A stretch of DNA of 64,000 bases from Enterococcus mundtii (GTDB taxonomy: Bacteria; Bacillota; Bacilli; Lactobacillales; Enterococcaceae). A program made the translations under genes and the position numbers. The DNA lies in NCBI RefSeq assembly GCF_013394305.1, contig NZ_AP019810.1, positions 3,005,001 to 3,069,000 of the forward strand, in the 5' to 3' direction. The notes beneath the pieces are model-generated. The model searched no databases, had not been told where the DNA came from, and saw nothing but the letters and a program-made list of their open reading frames with translations. Numbering within the stretch: the stretch's first letter is position 1; each line of letters opens with the position of its first letter. This document shows, in pieces, positions 1 to 7,776 of this stretch.

Positions 1-1
1 A

Positions 2-592
2 GTAGAAACATTGCCAAACGGCGCAATCAAAGTAAATGAGTACATGCAAACAAGCAATCCAGATATTTTTGCAGCGGGCGATTCAGCAGTTGTCAATTAT
101 AACCCAAGTGGTACGCAAAACTACATTCCTTTAGCAACAAATGCGGTCCGTCAAGGATTGTTAGTAGGAAACAATTTAACAGAGCAAAAAATGGCTTATC
201 GTGGAACACAAGGAACTTCTGGTTTGTACTTATTCGGTTGGACGATCGGTTCAACAGGTGTAACAACAGAAAGTGCCCCAATGAATAACTTGGATGTCCA
301 AGCAACACTATTTGAAGATAACTATCGTCCAGAATTCATGCCAACGACTGAAAAAGTCATGATGGAATTAGTATATGAAAAAGGAACAAATCGTATCGTA
401 GGCGCACAATTCATGTCTAAATACGACATCACTCAATCTGCTAATACGATGTCATTAGCGGTTCAAAATAAAATGACTGTTGAAGACTTAGCTCTTTCTG
501 ACTTCTTCTTCCAACCTCATTTTGACCGTCCTTGGAACTACTTGAATCTTCTTGCACAAGCAGCTCTAGGAGAAATCGAGACAGCTCAATAA
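2..592 (+). CDS. nox: NADH oxidase (water-forming), 3' part only
   Basis: The C-terminal 196 residues of a flavoprotein disulfide reductase-family enzyme; the 5' end lies left of the window. Nox reduces O2 to water with NADH in the cytoplasm and regenerates NAD+. Visible are the second FAD-binding motif (DIFAAGD), the dimerisation domain, and the ending DFFFQPHFDRPWNYLNLL, which matches enterococcal Nox as I remember it better than NADH peroxidase. The redox cysteine would lie upstream and cannot be checked. The gene ends in front of a strong terminator, so it is not cotranscribed with the next gene. Nox versus a close paralogue is the only real uncertainty. Confidence 0.88.
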   Translation, partial: VETLPNGAIKVNEYMQTSNPDIFAAGDSAVVNYNPSGTQNYIPLATNAVRQGLLVGNNLTEQKMAYRGTQGTSGLYLFGWTIGSTGVTTESAPMNNLDVQATLFEDNYRPEFMPTTEKVMMELVYEKGTNRIVGAQFMSKYDITQSANTMSLAVQNKMTVEDLALSDFFFQPHFDRPWNYLNLLAQAALGEIETAQ

Positions 593-612
593 TTGGTCAA
601 AGCGTCATAGAC

Positions 613-656
613 GAGCCATCTGGAAGCAATATTGTTTCCAGTTGGTTCTTTTTTTT
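613..656 (+). terminator. Rho-independent terminator of nox
   Basis: GAGCCATCTGGAAGC pairs with GTTTCCAGTTGGTTC across a short AATATT loop and is followed by a run of eight T. It lies 20 bases after the nox stop. Confidence 0.9.
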
Positions 657-852
657 GGAACTCAACTGGCTATTTAAAGGTCAAAATTTTTTATTGACAC
701 TTTTTGTTTTATTTCTCACGAGACAGGAATGGTTTGTTGCAGACTTCACCAGTTGCAATTAGTTGTTTTCCTTTGTTTTTTTTGTCAAAATAATAGATGT
801 AATTAATTTCCAACAAAGCAGATGTAGTGAGTTGGACTAGAGGAGGATCATT

Positions 853-1143
853 ATGGAAAAAGAATATTTTGTACAACAGGATAATTTTATTGAAGATTAT
901 AAAAAAGTGACAGGGAATGAAACGATCGATATCGATTCTTTAGCAGAAGAAGTGATCAATCAATTAAATGAAACTCAAGCAGAAGAATTCGTTTTATCTG
1001 GAGATGAGACAACAGATGGTGAGGACCATCAATTTCCGTTTAGTCGACGGATCTATACCGATGAAAATGATGGAACATTGAATACAGAGTATACGTATGA
1101 AGGACAACCATACGAGCTACGAACGGATGACGAAGTACAATAA
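853..1143 (+). CDS. Small acidic hypothetical protein
   Basis: A 96-residue protein with a good ribosome binding site (AGAGGAGG, 8 bases before ATG). It is rich in Asp and Glu, has no signal peptide or membrane segment, and carries no motif I can name. The second half (FPFSRRIYTDENDGT, then TEYTYEGQPYEL) looks like a small beta-rich fold. It stands alone between two terminators, so it is probably monocistronic. It sits between nox and dnaD, and nothing here shows its function. Likely a real cytoplasmic protein of the lactic acid bacteria, judging from the RBS and codon use. Confidence 0.7.
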   Translation: MEKEYFVQQDNFIEDYKKVTGNETIDIDSLAEEVINQLNETQAEEFVLSGDETTDGEDHQFPFSRRIYTDENDGTLNTEYTYEGQPYELRTDDEVQ

Positions 1144-1178
1144 TAAACGTTCTATCGAGCGTGAGCGTCATTCTCTAA

Positions 1179-1248
1179 GCTGCTTGTAGATTAGATATGA
1201 GACCTTTTCATAGAGGAGAGCATATACTAATACAAGCAGCCTTTTTTT
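1179..1248 (+). terminator. Terminator after the small acidic gene
   Basis: GCTGCTTGTA-GA-TTAG pairs with CTAA-TACAAGCAGC over a ~40-base loop, followed by CTTTTTTT. The stem is strong although the loop is long. Confidence 0.8.
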
Positions 1249-1380
1249 CTAGCATACATATATTCCGAAAAGTGAAAACTAAATATAAAAACCACTAAAA
1301 CATTTTAAAAAAATTCAAATAATCCTTTCTTGCTTCAATTCTTGTTTTTACGTATACTAATTTTAAAGAGAGGGATAATA

Positions 1381-2085
1381 ATGTTGAATTTAGAAAACTA
1401 TTTAAAAGCTGGTCAAACGATCGTTTCCAATCTTTTGCTTAAAAATTATCATCGTATCGGCTTACAAGCAGATGAATTTTTATTTATATTACAGTTGCAT
1501 ATGGCACAATCAGAAGGAGATTCATTCCCGGATCTGATGAATATTTCCCAGAATATGGGCGTTAAGCAAGAAAAAGTTTTTCAAATTTTGAATCGATTGG
1601 TCAGTGGTCATTTCATAGCGATCGAAACTACACTTATTGATGGACGTAAAGCGGATCGCTATGATTTGACACCAACGTATGTGCATTTAGAAAGATTATT
1701 AGAAAAAGACTCTCTAAAGCAAGAAGAAGAAGTCCAAGAAAAAACGACACGTTCAGTCTATCAATTATTTGAACAAGAGTTTGGACGGCCCTTATCCTCT
1801 ATTGAATTCCAACGGATCGGACAGTGGTTGGAAGAGGACCATTATCATCCGGAGATTTTGAAATTAGCTTTACGGGAGGCTGTATTGAACCAAGCGTATA
1901 GTTTCAATTATATCGACCGTATCTTATTATCTTGGGAACGGAAAAATTTAAAAACCAAACAGCAAGTAGAAGAAGATCAAAAACGCAGAAAGCAGCAACT
2001 GCTTCAAAAAGAAATCGATCAGCCAGCCCAACAAGAAGAGCTGCCAAAAGTATCATTAAAGAATTGGCTGGAAGAATGGGAGTAA
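1381..2085 (+). CDS. dnaD: DnaD replication initiation protein
   Basis: A 234-residue DnaD. In Firmicutes this protein acts with DnaA, DnaB and DnaI to load the replicative helicase at oriC and during restart. The N-terminal winged-helix region (about residues 15-105) is followed by the DnaD C-terminal helical domain (about 125-200), with the family signature around YNYIDRILLxW written here as FNYIDRILLSWERKN, and a charged tail. The ATG at 1381 is chosen because AGAGAGGG precedes it; an upstream in-frame TTG adds 17 hydrophobic residues that do not belong to the family. One base separates its stop from nth, so the two form an operon, as in Bacillus. Confidence 0.93.
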   Translation: MLNLENYLKAGQTIVSNLLLKNYHRIGLQADEFLFILQLHMAQSEGDSFPDLMNISQNMGVKQEKVFQILNRLVSGHFIAIETTLIDGRKADRYDLTPTYVHLERLLEKDSLKQEEEVQEKTTRSVYQLFEQEFGRPLSSIEFQRIGQWLEEDHYHPEILKLALREAVLNQAYSFNYIDRILLSWERKNLKTKQQVEEDQKRRKQQLLQKEIDQPAQQEELPKVSLKNWLEEWE

Positions 2086-2086
2086 T

Positions 2087-2752
2087 ATGTTAGGTAAACA
2101 ACGTACAATGGAAGCTTTTGAGAAAATGTATGAGATGTTTCCAGAAGCGCATGGAGAATTACAACATAAGAATCCTTATGAATTATTGATTGCCGTCATT
2201 TTAAGTGCACAAGCGACAGATGTTTCGGTCAATAAGGCAACACCTGCTCTATTTCAGGCTTTTCCAACTCCTGAGGCGTTAGCTAAAGCCCCACTAGAAG
2301 AGATCATTCCTAAAATAAAAACAATTGGATTGTATCGGAATAAAGCGAAAAACATTAAAGCATGTGCGCAACAGCTGATTGATCATTTTGAAGGACAGGT
2401 CCCTCAGACAAGAGAAGAGTTGGTCTCATTACCTGGTGTGGGTAGAAAAACAGCAAATGTGGTGCTTGGGGATGCATTTGGGGTGCCAGCTATAGCAGTT
2501 GATACTCACGTAGAACGTGTGACGAAACGACTAAGAATCTGTAAATTGGATGCGTCAGTACAAGAAGTTGAACAAACATTGATGAAAAAGGTGCCGGAAA
2601 ATTTATGGGTAAAAACGCATCATACATTGATTTTCTTTGGACGGTATCACTGTACTGCTAGAAGTCCCCGCTGTGAAGTATGTCCTTTACTGGATATGTG
2701 CCAGGATGGCAAAATGCGAATGAAAAATCCTGCAAACAAACACTTAAAATAA
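2087..2752 (+). CDS. nth: Endonuclease III, base-excision repair glycosylase/AP lyase
   Basis: A 221-residue bifunctional DNA glycosylase that removes oxidised pyrimidines and nicks the abasic site. The helix-hairpin-helix motif LPGVGRKTANVV carries the catalytic Lys121. The catalytic Asp139 sits in AVDTHVERV. The C-terminal 4Fe-4S loop has the spacing C-X6-C-X2-C-X5-C (CTARSPRCEVCPLLDMC). Length and motifs are complete. It is translationally coupled to dnaD (one-base gap). Its stop codon lies inside a dispersed ~100-bp repeat that supplies the terminator. Confidence 0.96.
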   Translation: MLGKQRTMEAFEKMYEMFPEAHGELQHKNPYELLIAVILSAQATDVSVNKATPALFQAFPTPEALAKAPLEEIIPKIKTIGLYRNKAKNIKACAQQLIDHFEGQVPQTREELVSLPGVGRKTANVVLGDAFGVPAIAVDTHVERVTKRLRICKLDASVQEVEQTLMKKVPENLWVKTHHTLIFFGRYHCTARSPRCEVCPLLDMCQDGKMRMKNPANKHLK

Positions 2753-2847
2753 GAAAGAAGAGGTCATGACAGAAGTGTTTAGCCTCAATCAATAAGGCAC
2801 CATCCACGAAAATTGTTCGTCCAATTTTTGTGGATGGTGCCTTATTT
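2747..2847 (+). repeat. Dispersed terminator-bearing repeat, copy 1
   Basis: It begins at the nth stop codon, contains the block GACAGAAGTGTTTAGCCTCA, and ends in a long hairpin. It aligns nearly end to end with the reverse complement of 42481-42577. The stem pairs GGCACCATCCAC with GTGGATGGTGCC; in copy 2 the same pairs read GGCGTCATCCAC and GTGGATGACGCC, so two base pairs have changed on both sides together. Confidence 0.85.
2791..2847 (+). terminator. nth terminator (hairpin of the dispersed repeat)
   Basis: A perfect AATAAGGCACCATCCAC stem with a short AAAATTG/CAATTTTT extension and a small loop. The T run is weak, but the stem is very stable and reads as a terminator in both directions. 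Confidence 0.75.
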
Positions 2848-3224
2848 CTGAATTAGTTACTTTTATTCTTGCCATTTATTCGATTTTTGAATATGTGAGC
2901 GGAGGAAAATCCCACTTTTTTTTGTAAAGAAAAAAATGTTGAGAAAAACACATGAGAGTAAAAGAATAAATAATTGTTTATAACATTACGAGCAAATTTG
3001 CTGAATGATACAAACGAGAATTATTTCGACGAAATAAATAATAAAGGATTATCAGGATAATAAAATAAATCAGTTATTTTATTATAATGTTTTTATAAAA
3101 TATGTATGTTTGAATTAGGCAATTATAACACATTTAATTTATTTATTTTGTTTTAAGTATGTTATATTTTTAGTTTTAAATAAAAGAGTTTTCTGTTAGA
3201 ATTTAATTATAGAGGAGGAATTAT
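2848..3224. other. AT-rich intergenic stretch, left edge of the accessory block
   Basis: No gene seen. The region is very AT-rich, with no convincing -35/-10 pair, and ends in the AGAGGAGG ribosome binding site of the lipoprotein gene. It is where the core dnaD-nth order gives way to accessory genes; I see no tRNA end, direct repeat or attachment site. Confidence 0.5.
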
Positions 3225-3800
3225 ATGATTAAAAAAACATTACTTTTATCAACTTTAGTTTTAACGATGGCTGGATGCGCTACATCTGCCCAAGGAGAAG
3301 ACTCAACTAGTACAACAAATGAGACACAGAAGGAAACACCGGTCATTACTCTTTCGGATGTAGAAGAAGCACAACAAGAATGGGCAGAGAATATTATTGC
3401 GATTGGTGAAGCTAGTTTGGAAAGTGACGAAAAAGCCGAAGAAAAAGCGCTTGAGACACTGGAAAATCTATATGCTTACGATGACGGTCAAGTGCTCTTC
3501 AAACCAACGAAAGCTGCGGAAGTACCATTTCGTGGAACAAAAGATGAAGCACTATCTTATTTTGTTGGTGGGGACATCGCAGAAGATGGTGGATTTGCCT
3601 TAGAGCCTTGGACAGATATCCGCTTTGATAATCACGATACGATCTTGAACGGTGATACAGCGATTTCTTCAGGTGTATATTACTTTACTTCAGGGGAGAC
3701 CAACCAAGAAGTCAAAGTTGAATACACATTTGGTTATATCATGGATGAGGATGGCGACTTGAAAATCCAGTTACATCACTCAAGTGTGCCATTCGGATAA
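3225..3800 (+). CDS. Lipoprotein with NTF2-like (SnoaL-type) fold
   Basis: A 191-residue exported lipoprotein. A basic N-terminus and hydrophobic stretch lead to the lipobox LTMAGC (Cys18), so it should be lipid-anchored outside the membrane. A Ser/Thr/Glu-rich linker runs to about residue 45. The rest (about 48-190) resembles the NTF2/SnoaL-like cone fold, sometimes annotated as phosphoribosyl-AMP cyclohydrolase-related: FRGTKDEALSYFVGGDIAEDG, then a beta-rich end with YTFGYIMDEDGDLKIQLHHSS. The real role is unknown; ligand binding rather than catalysis is my guess. AGAGGAGG lies 7 bases upstream. It is monocistronic, with long AT-rich spacers on both sides. Confidence 0.75.
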   Translation: MIKKTLLLSTLVLTMAGCATSAQGEDSTSTTNETQKETPVITLSDVEEAQQEWAENIIAIGEASLESDEKAEEKALETLENLYAYDDGQVLFKPTKAAEVPFRGTKDEALSYFVGGDIAEDGGFALEPWTDIRFDNHDTILNGDTAISSGVYYFTSGETNQEVKVEYTFGYIMDEDGDLKIQLHHSSVPFG

Positions 3801-4341
3801 GAAAAAGATGTATGGCTAAATCAACAAAAATGGCTGACTATCCTGCTTGATCTTATAACGCTTCCACCATGTAAGAGTGATACATAATGTAGGGTAGTCA
3901 AACGAATCATCGAAATAAATTATAGGCACCAACTGAAATGATTTTAAGCAATATTTGTAAAACAATTGGAGGATCAAACGAGGTAACTCATTGGTTCTTC
4001 AGTTTTTTTTGCTAGGTATCGTATGTAAAAAATCAATAAATTTCTTTTAAATTTATTGGTATAAAATAAATTCAAGAATATAATTATTGGAATTTTACGC
4101 ATAAATATTCTAATATTAGATTGTACTTGTATTTTTATAATAGTTATTTTAGGTTATCTTTAAAAGAGAGCGAAATTTTACTCTGTTTTCATGTCAAATA
4201 ATTACTATAAAACAACAAGTATCTTTTGTTTTCTAAATAGTAAGAATATTTTTGCTATTTAAAAATGACAGAAAAAGATTGAGGTGATGTTATACTATTT
4301 GAATTTTTACATTTCAACTATAGATTGAGGAGAAAATAAAT
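3801..4341. other. Long AT-rich intergenic region before the first Mga-like gene
   Basis: 541 bases without a credible ORF on either strand. A weak hairpin with a T run lies near 3965-4010 (ACTGAA with TTCAGT then eight T), possibly ending the lipoprotein transcript. A candidate -10 (TATACT, 4291-4296) precedes the regulator but has no clear -35. Nothing else recognised. Confidence 0.4.
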
Positions 4342-5838
4342 ATGCTGCCAGATAAATTAATATTATTATTCATTACAAAAACACAATTTTTACAAATGAA
4401 GGTATTAAAAGAAATGAAACATGGAGCAGTCTCAATAAAAAAGCTGGAAGATGAAATGGACCTAACAAAAAGACAAGCAAGGAAGATACTTCAAAATTTG
4501 ATGAGAGAGTATGATGAAAGTGAAATTTCAAAAAAAACGCACACCTCTTTGATTCTAGATAAAGATGAATTGCGCTGTATGCCACAACTAACCGATACGG
4601 AATATCTCGAATTGATCAGTATTTTTCAAGAAAGATATTTTGCAGAGTCAAATTTGTATCAGACATTGTTATATGTGTTGGAAAAAAGGAAATTCAGTGT
4701 TTCAGATATCGCAAAATATCTAATCTATAGTGAGTCACATGTATACAAACTTTTAGGAAAGTTGAAAGAATTGTTTCAATTACTAAAAATTGATATTCGA
4801 TTGATGAAGGTCAATGAAACATTGATTGAGTTAACAGGTAGTGAATCTACTATACGTATGTTGCATTATCTGGGAATTGCAGTCATTTCAAAAGGAAACT
4901 ATTGGTTGTTCAAAACGATTACACAAGAAGAAGTAATCAACTTACGCTTATCCATCAACTTTGATCATTACCAAAATTTATCTCCGCTAGGGAAAAAGCG
5001 TATCAACTATTTATTAGCGGTTAGTTTGATATCATTGAAAAATGGGTACCAAATCCAGGATCTATCCTCAGAACTCGTGGAGCTGGGAGAAACAGTCTAT
5101 AAGGAGGAGATGGATGCGTGTTTAGAAAAGCTGACTGTCAAAAAGATGATAGATGGCACAAATGCACGAAATGAATGTATCCATTTCGCCTTTCTATCCA
5201 ACTATTTTGCACAAGATTTAAATAAGAAAGAAGAAAAAGAAGAACTGGGAAGAAAGCTAGGGGAGCTAAAGAAGAATTCAATCGTCACCAAATGTAAAAA
5301 ATTACTCACGTGCATGATTGATTACTTTCATATACCAGAAACGATTTTTTACCAACTACTCTATTATTTGACAAACAAATTAGTCACTATCCATCATTTG
5401 GAATTATATAAATTTATGCCTATATATCATGATGCATTACCAACAAATCGTTATGGAGCCTATATAGAGCGTTGCATCGATAAAAACTTAAAATCTTACC
5501 AAAATGAGCCTTCTTACCATCACATCAAAAATAGTTTTGTGCAAGTCATCTTAGGAAGCTTGGCCTCCAACAGTCTTAAATCTGAACATAAAGTTTATGT
5601 GGAATTTTTTAACCTTCCAGAATCTAAAAATATAGTCGAAAATGTTATTACTCATTACTACAATAATAAACGAATAAAAATCGTAGAATCGTATGATCAT
5701 GCTGATATCGTTATTTCGGATACCTATGGATACGAAGATAAAGATTTATTTTATTTTAAGCATATCTCAGATAAGGATTCATGGACGAGGTTGGGATCGT
5801 ATTTTAATAAAGTCATCGTAAATACGTACAAATTTTGA
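4342..5838 (+). CDS. Mga-family virulence-type transcriptional regulator
   Basis: A 498-residue cytoplasmic regulator built like Mga/AtxA. An N-terminal winged helix (about residues 15-70, with VSIKKLEDEMDLTKRQARKIL) and a second helix-turn-helix (about 105-155, with FSVSDIAKYLIYSESHVYKLLGKL) are followed by helical PRD-like regions. A C-terminal EIIB-like part (about 405-498) contains VYVEFFNLPESKN and ADIVISDTYG. In streptococci such proteins activate surface-protein genes in response to sugar or PTS status. Its RBS is GAGGAG. The next gene is a secreted chitin-active enzyme, a plausible target. Which gene it controls is inference. Confidence 0.82.
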   Translation: MLPDKLILLFITKTQFLQMKVLKEMKHGAVSIKKLEDEMDLTKRQARKILQNLMREYDESEISKKTHTSLILDKDELRCMPQLTDTEYLELISIFQERYFAESNLYQTLLYVLEKRKFSVSDIAKYLIYSESHVYKLLGKLKELFQLLKIDIRLMKVNETLIELTGSESTIRMLHYLGIAVISKGNYWLFKTITQEEVINLRLSINFDHYQNLSPLGKKRINYLLAVSLISLKNGYQIQDLSSELVELGETVYKEEMDACLEKLTVKKMIDGTNARNECIHFAFLSNYFAQDLNKKEEKEELGRKLGELKKNSIVTKCKKLLTCMIDYFHIPETIFYQLLYYLTNKLVTIHHLELYKFMPIYHDALPTNRYGAYIERCIDKNLKSYQNEPSYHHIKNSFVQVILGSLASNSLKSEHKVYVEFFNLPESKNIVENVITHYYNNKRIKIVESYDHADIVISDTYGYEDKDLFYFKHISDKDSWTRLGSYFNKVIVNTYKF

Positions 5839-5956
5839 CCACCGATTGACTAAATAACATAATCAGATATGACAAATCGAAGTTATTTGCTAAATCTGTT
5901 TATCATCTCTTGGTTTAAATGAACAATAAATGAATAATAGTTTTGATTTTCACAAT

Positions 5957-5992
5957 AAATAAACACTTATTTATAAAGGTTTGTGTTTATTT
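5957..5992. promoter_or_regulatory. Perfect inverted repeat upstream of the LPMO gene
   Basis: AAATAAACAC and GTGTTTATTT form a perfect 10-bp palindrome with a 16-base spacer, 108 bases upstream of the oxygenase start and about 120 after the regulator stop. It could be a regulator-binding site or a weak terminator of the regulator gene; the AT-rich stem without a clean T run makes the first at least as likely. Confidence 0.45.
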
Positions 5993-6020
5993 TATATGTT
6001 ATTTTGTGATTGATTGAACA

Positions 6021-6035
6021 ATGAAAGCGTGCTAT
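6021..6035 (+). promoter_or_regulatory. Candidate catabolite-response (cre) site
   Basis: ATGAAAGCGTGCTAT matches the first half of the CcpA cre consensus (TGWAANCG) exactly but differs in the second half. It lies 65-80 bases before the LPMO start, within an AT-rich promoter region. Control of a chitin-degrading enzyme by CcpA would be sensible, but the match is only partial. Confidence 0.3.
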
Positions 6036-6099
6036 TTTTAAATAAGTTATTATGTTATAAAAATAATGTAACAAAAAAATATTGGAAGGAAGGTATGAT

Positions 6100-7452
6100 A
6101 TGAAAAAAAGATTATTGGGTAGTGTTGTTTTGGTTTTAAGTCTAGGAGGAATAATTTTTGGTGCGACAAAAGATGTTTCTGCACATGGGTATGTAAGGGA
6201 ACCAATTAGTCGAGGATACCAAGGGTCATTAGATGCTCGCACCAACTGGACTGCAGCATTTCAGAAATATGGGGCAGTGATCAATGAGCCACAATCTTTA
6301 GAAGCATTGAAAGGCTTCCCAGCAGCAGGACCAGCGGATGGACGAATTGCTTCTGCAAATGGTGCATTAGGTTTTGAGTTAGATCAACAAACAGCAACTT
6401 TATGGACAAAGCAAGATATCAGTACTGGTCCTAATAATTTCACTTGGCATTTTACGGCAAATCACCGGACCGCGAAATATCATTACTACATCACGAAAAA
6501 TGGTTGGGATCAAAACAAACCACTTGCGAGAGAGGATCTAGAGTTATTATCGGAAATCGATGGTGGCGGACAATCTTCTGCGAATATTAGCGCAACGCAC
6601 ACAGTCAATATTCCAGAAGACCGAATGGGGTATCACGTTATTTTAGCAATTTGGGATATTAGTGATACTGCGAATGCTTTTTACAATGTGATCGATGCGA
6701 ATATCAAGAGTAATGGAGCAATACCAGTCGTACCAAATAAACCAACGAATGTCAGAGCAGTGAATACGACAAAACAGTCAGTCTCACTTTCTTGGGATGC
6801 ACAAGCAGCTGTTGAAAAATACAATGTGTATCGTGACGGTCAACTGATTACTACAACTTCTGCGAACAACTATCAAGATAATCAATTAACAGCAAATACC
6901 ACGTATAAGTACGAAATCGAAGCAGTATCGTTTACCGGACAAGTATCTGAAAAAAGTGATGCGCTTCAGGTAACAACGTTAGCAGATAACGAAGTAGAAG
7001 TGCCAACAAGACCAGGTAACTTACATTCAATGGGGGAAACGATGAACTCAATCTCATTGATGTGGAATCCTTCGAGCCACTCTGCAGGAATCAAAACATA
7101 TGAAATCTATAGAGATGGCCAATTAGTTGGTAAAACTGCAAATACCACTTATCTAGATACTGGGTTGAATGCGGGGGCTCAGTATACGTATACGATCAAA
7201 GCAGTGAGCAATGATTCTATTCGATCAGAGGCAAGCAATCGCTTAGTGATTTCAACAAAAACAAATGAAATTGCACCACCAAGTGAACATCGTCAATTTG
7301 AGTTAGGAAGTTTGTTTAATCCTGTGAGATATACTAAGGATGAAATTATTTTTCATGAGGGAAAACTTTATACGACACTAGTTACTCATGATAATTATGG
7401 GGACCCATCTTGGGCGCCAGATAGTGCCGCTAGTTTATTTAGAATTAAATAA
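6100..7452 (+). CDS. Secreted AA10 lytic polysaccharide monooxygenase (chitin-active type)
   Basis: A 450-residue modular copper enzyme that oxidatively cleaves crystalline chitin (or related polysaccharide) outside the cell. The signal peptide ends at VSA, leaving His29 as the mature N-terminus, the first ligand of the copper histidine brace. The second brace histidine is His122 in TANHRTAKYHYYITKNGWD. The axial Phe is in NAFYNVIDANI. Two fibronectin type III modules follow (about 212-298 and 302-390). A C-terminal CBM5/12-like chitin-binding module (about 402-450) contains YTTLVTHDNYGDPSWAPD. ATG 6100 follows GGAAGGAAGG; a TTG 18 bases upstream is rejected. Enterococcal AA10 enzymes are often single-domain, so this version is elaborate. 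Confidence 0.92.
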   Translation: MKKRLLGSVVLVLSLGGIIFGATKDVSAHGYVREPISRGYQGSLDARTNWTAAFQKYGAVINEPQSLEALKGFPAAGPADGRIASANGALGFELDQQTATLWTKQDISTGPNNFTWHFTANHRTAKYHYYITKNGWDQNKPLAREDLELLSEIDGGGQSSANISATHTVNIPEDRMGYHVILAIWDISDTANAFYNVIDANIKSNGAIPVVPNKPTNVRAVNTTKQSVSLSWDAQAAVEKYNVYRDGQLITTTSANNYQDNQLTANTTYKYEIEAVSFTGQVSEKSDALQVTTLADNEVEVPTRPGNLHSMGETMNSISLMWNPSSHSAGIKTYEIYRDGQLVGKTANTTYLDTGLNAGAQYTYTIKAVSNDSIRSEASNRLVISTKTNEIAPPSEHRQFELGSLFNPVRYTKDEIIFHEGKLYTTLVTHDNYGDPSWAPDSAASLFRIK

Positions 7453-7589
7453 CTTTTAAAAGTCTTTTAGTCTTTTGAATTAATTTAGGATTCCAATAGA
7501 ATAACTTTTTTATAGAAAGCTTAAAATCTCAGAGGGCCATTTATTGTAGATAAATAAAAATAGTGGGTTAGTGTTATTAATTACGCCTT

Positions 7590-7624
7590 AAAGAGGCTAT
7601 ACAATTTGTATAGTCTCTTTTTTA
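7590..7624 (+). terminator. Terminator after the LPMO gene
   Basis: AAGAGGCTATACAA pairs with TTGTATAGTCTCTT with a minimal loop, then TTTTTTT. This classical intrinsic terminator separates the LPMO gene from the second regulator. Confidence 0.9.
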
Positions 7625-7776
7625 TTGTTATCTCTCGAATCTGAAATCTATAAAAAAACTTTAAAAAAACTTCGTCTTCTAAAGAATTTTTTTTCTCTAA
7701 GTCGGGAAATACAATACCTCGAAATAAAAAAACAGATTGTTTATAGTGAAGTTGTTATGTGAAAGGGGGAAGGTAA
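7625..7776. other. Intergenic region carrying the second regulator's leader
   Basis: With the LPMO tail and terminator this makes a gene-free gap of 324 bases (7453-7776). It is AT-rich with several A runs, ends in AAAGGGGGAAGG as RBS, and shows no clear promoter consensus by eye. Confidence 0.4.

Noticed and set aside
5967-6245. Minus-strand ORF over the LPMO start
   Set aside because: It overlaps the signal-peptide region of a well-supported gene, has no RBS and no recognisable product.
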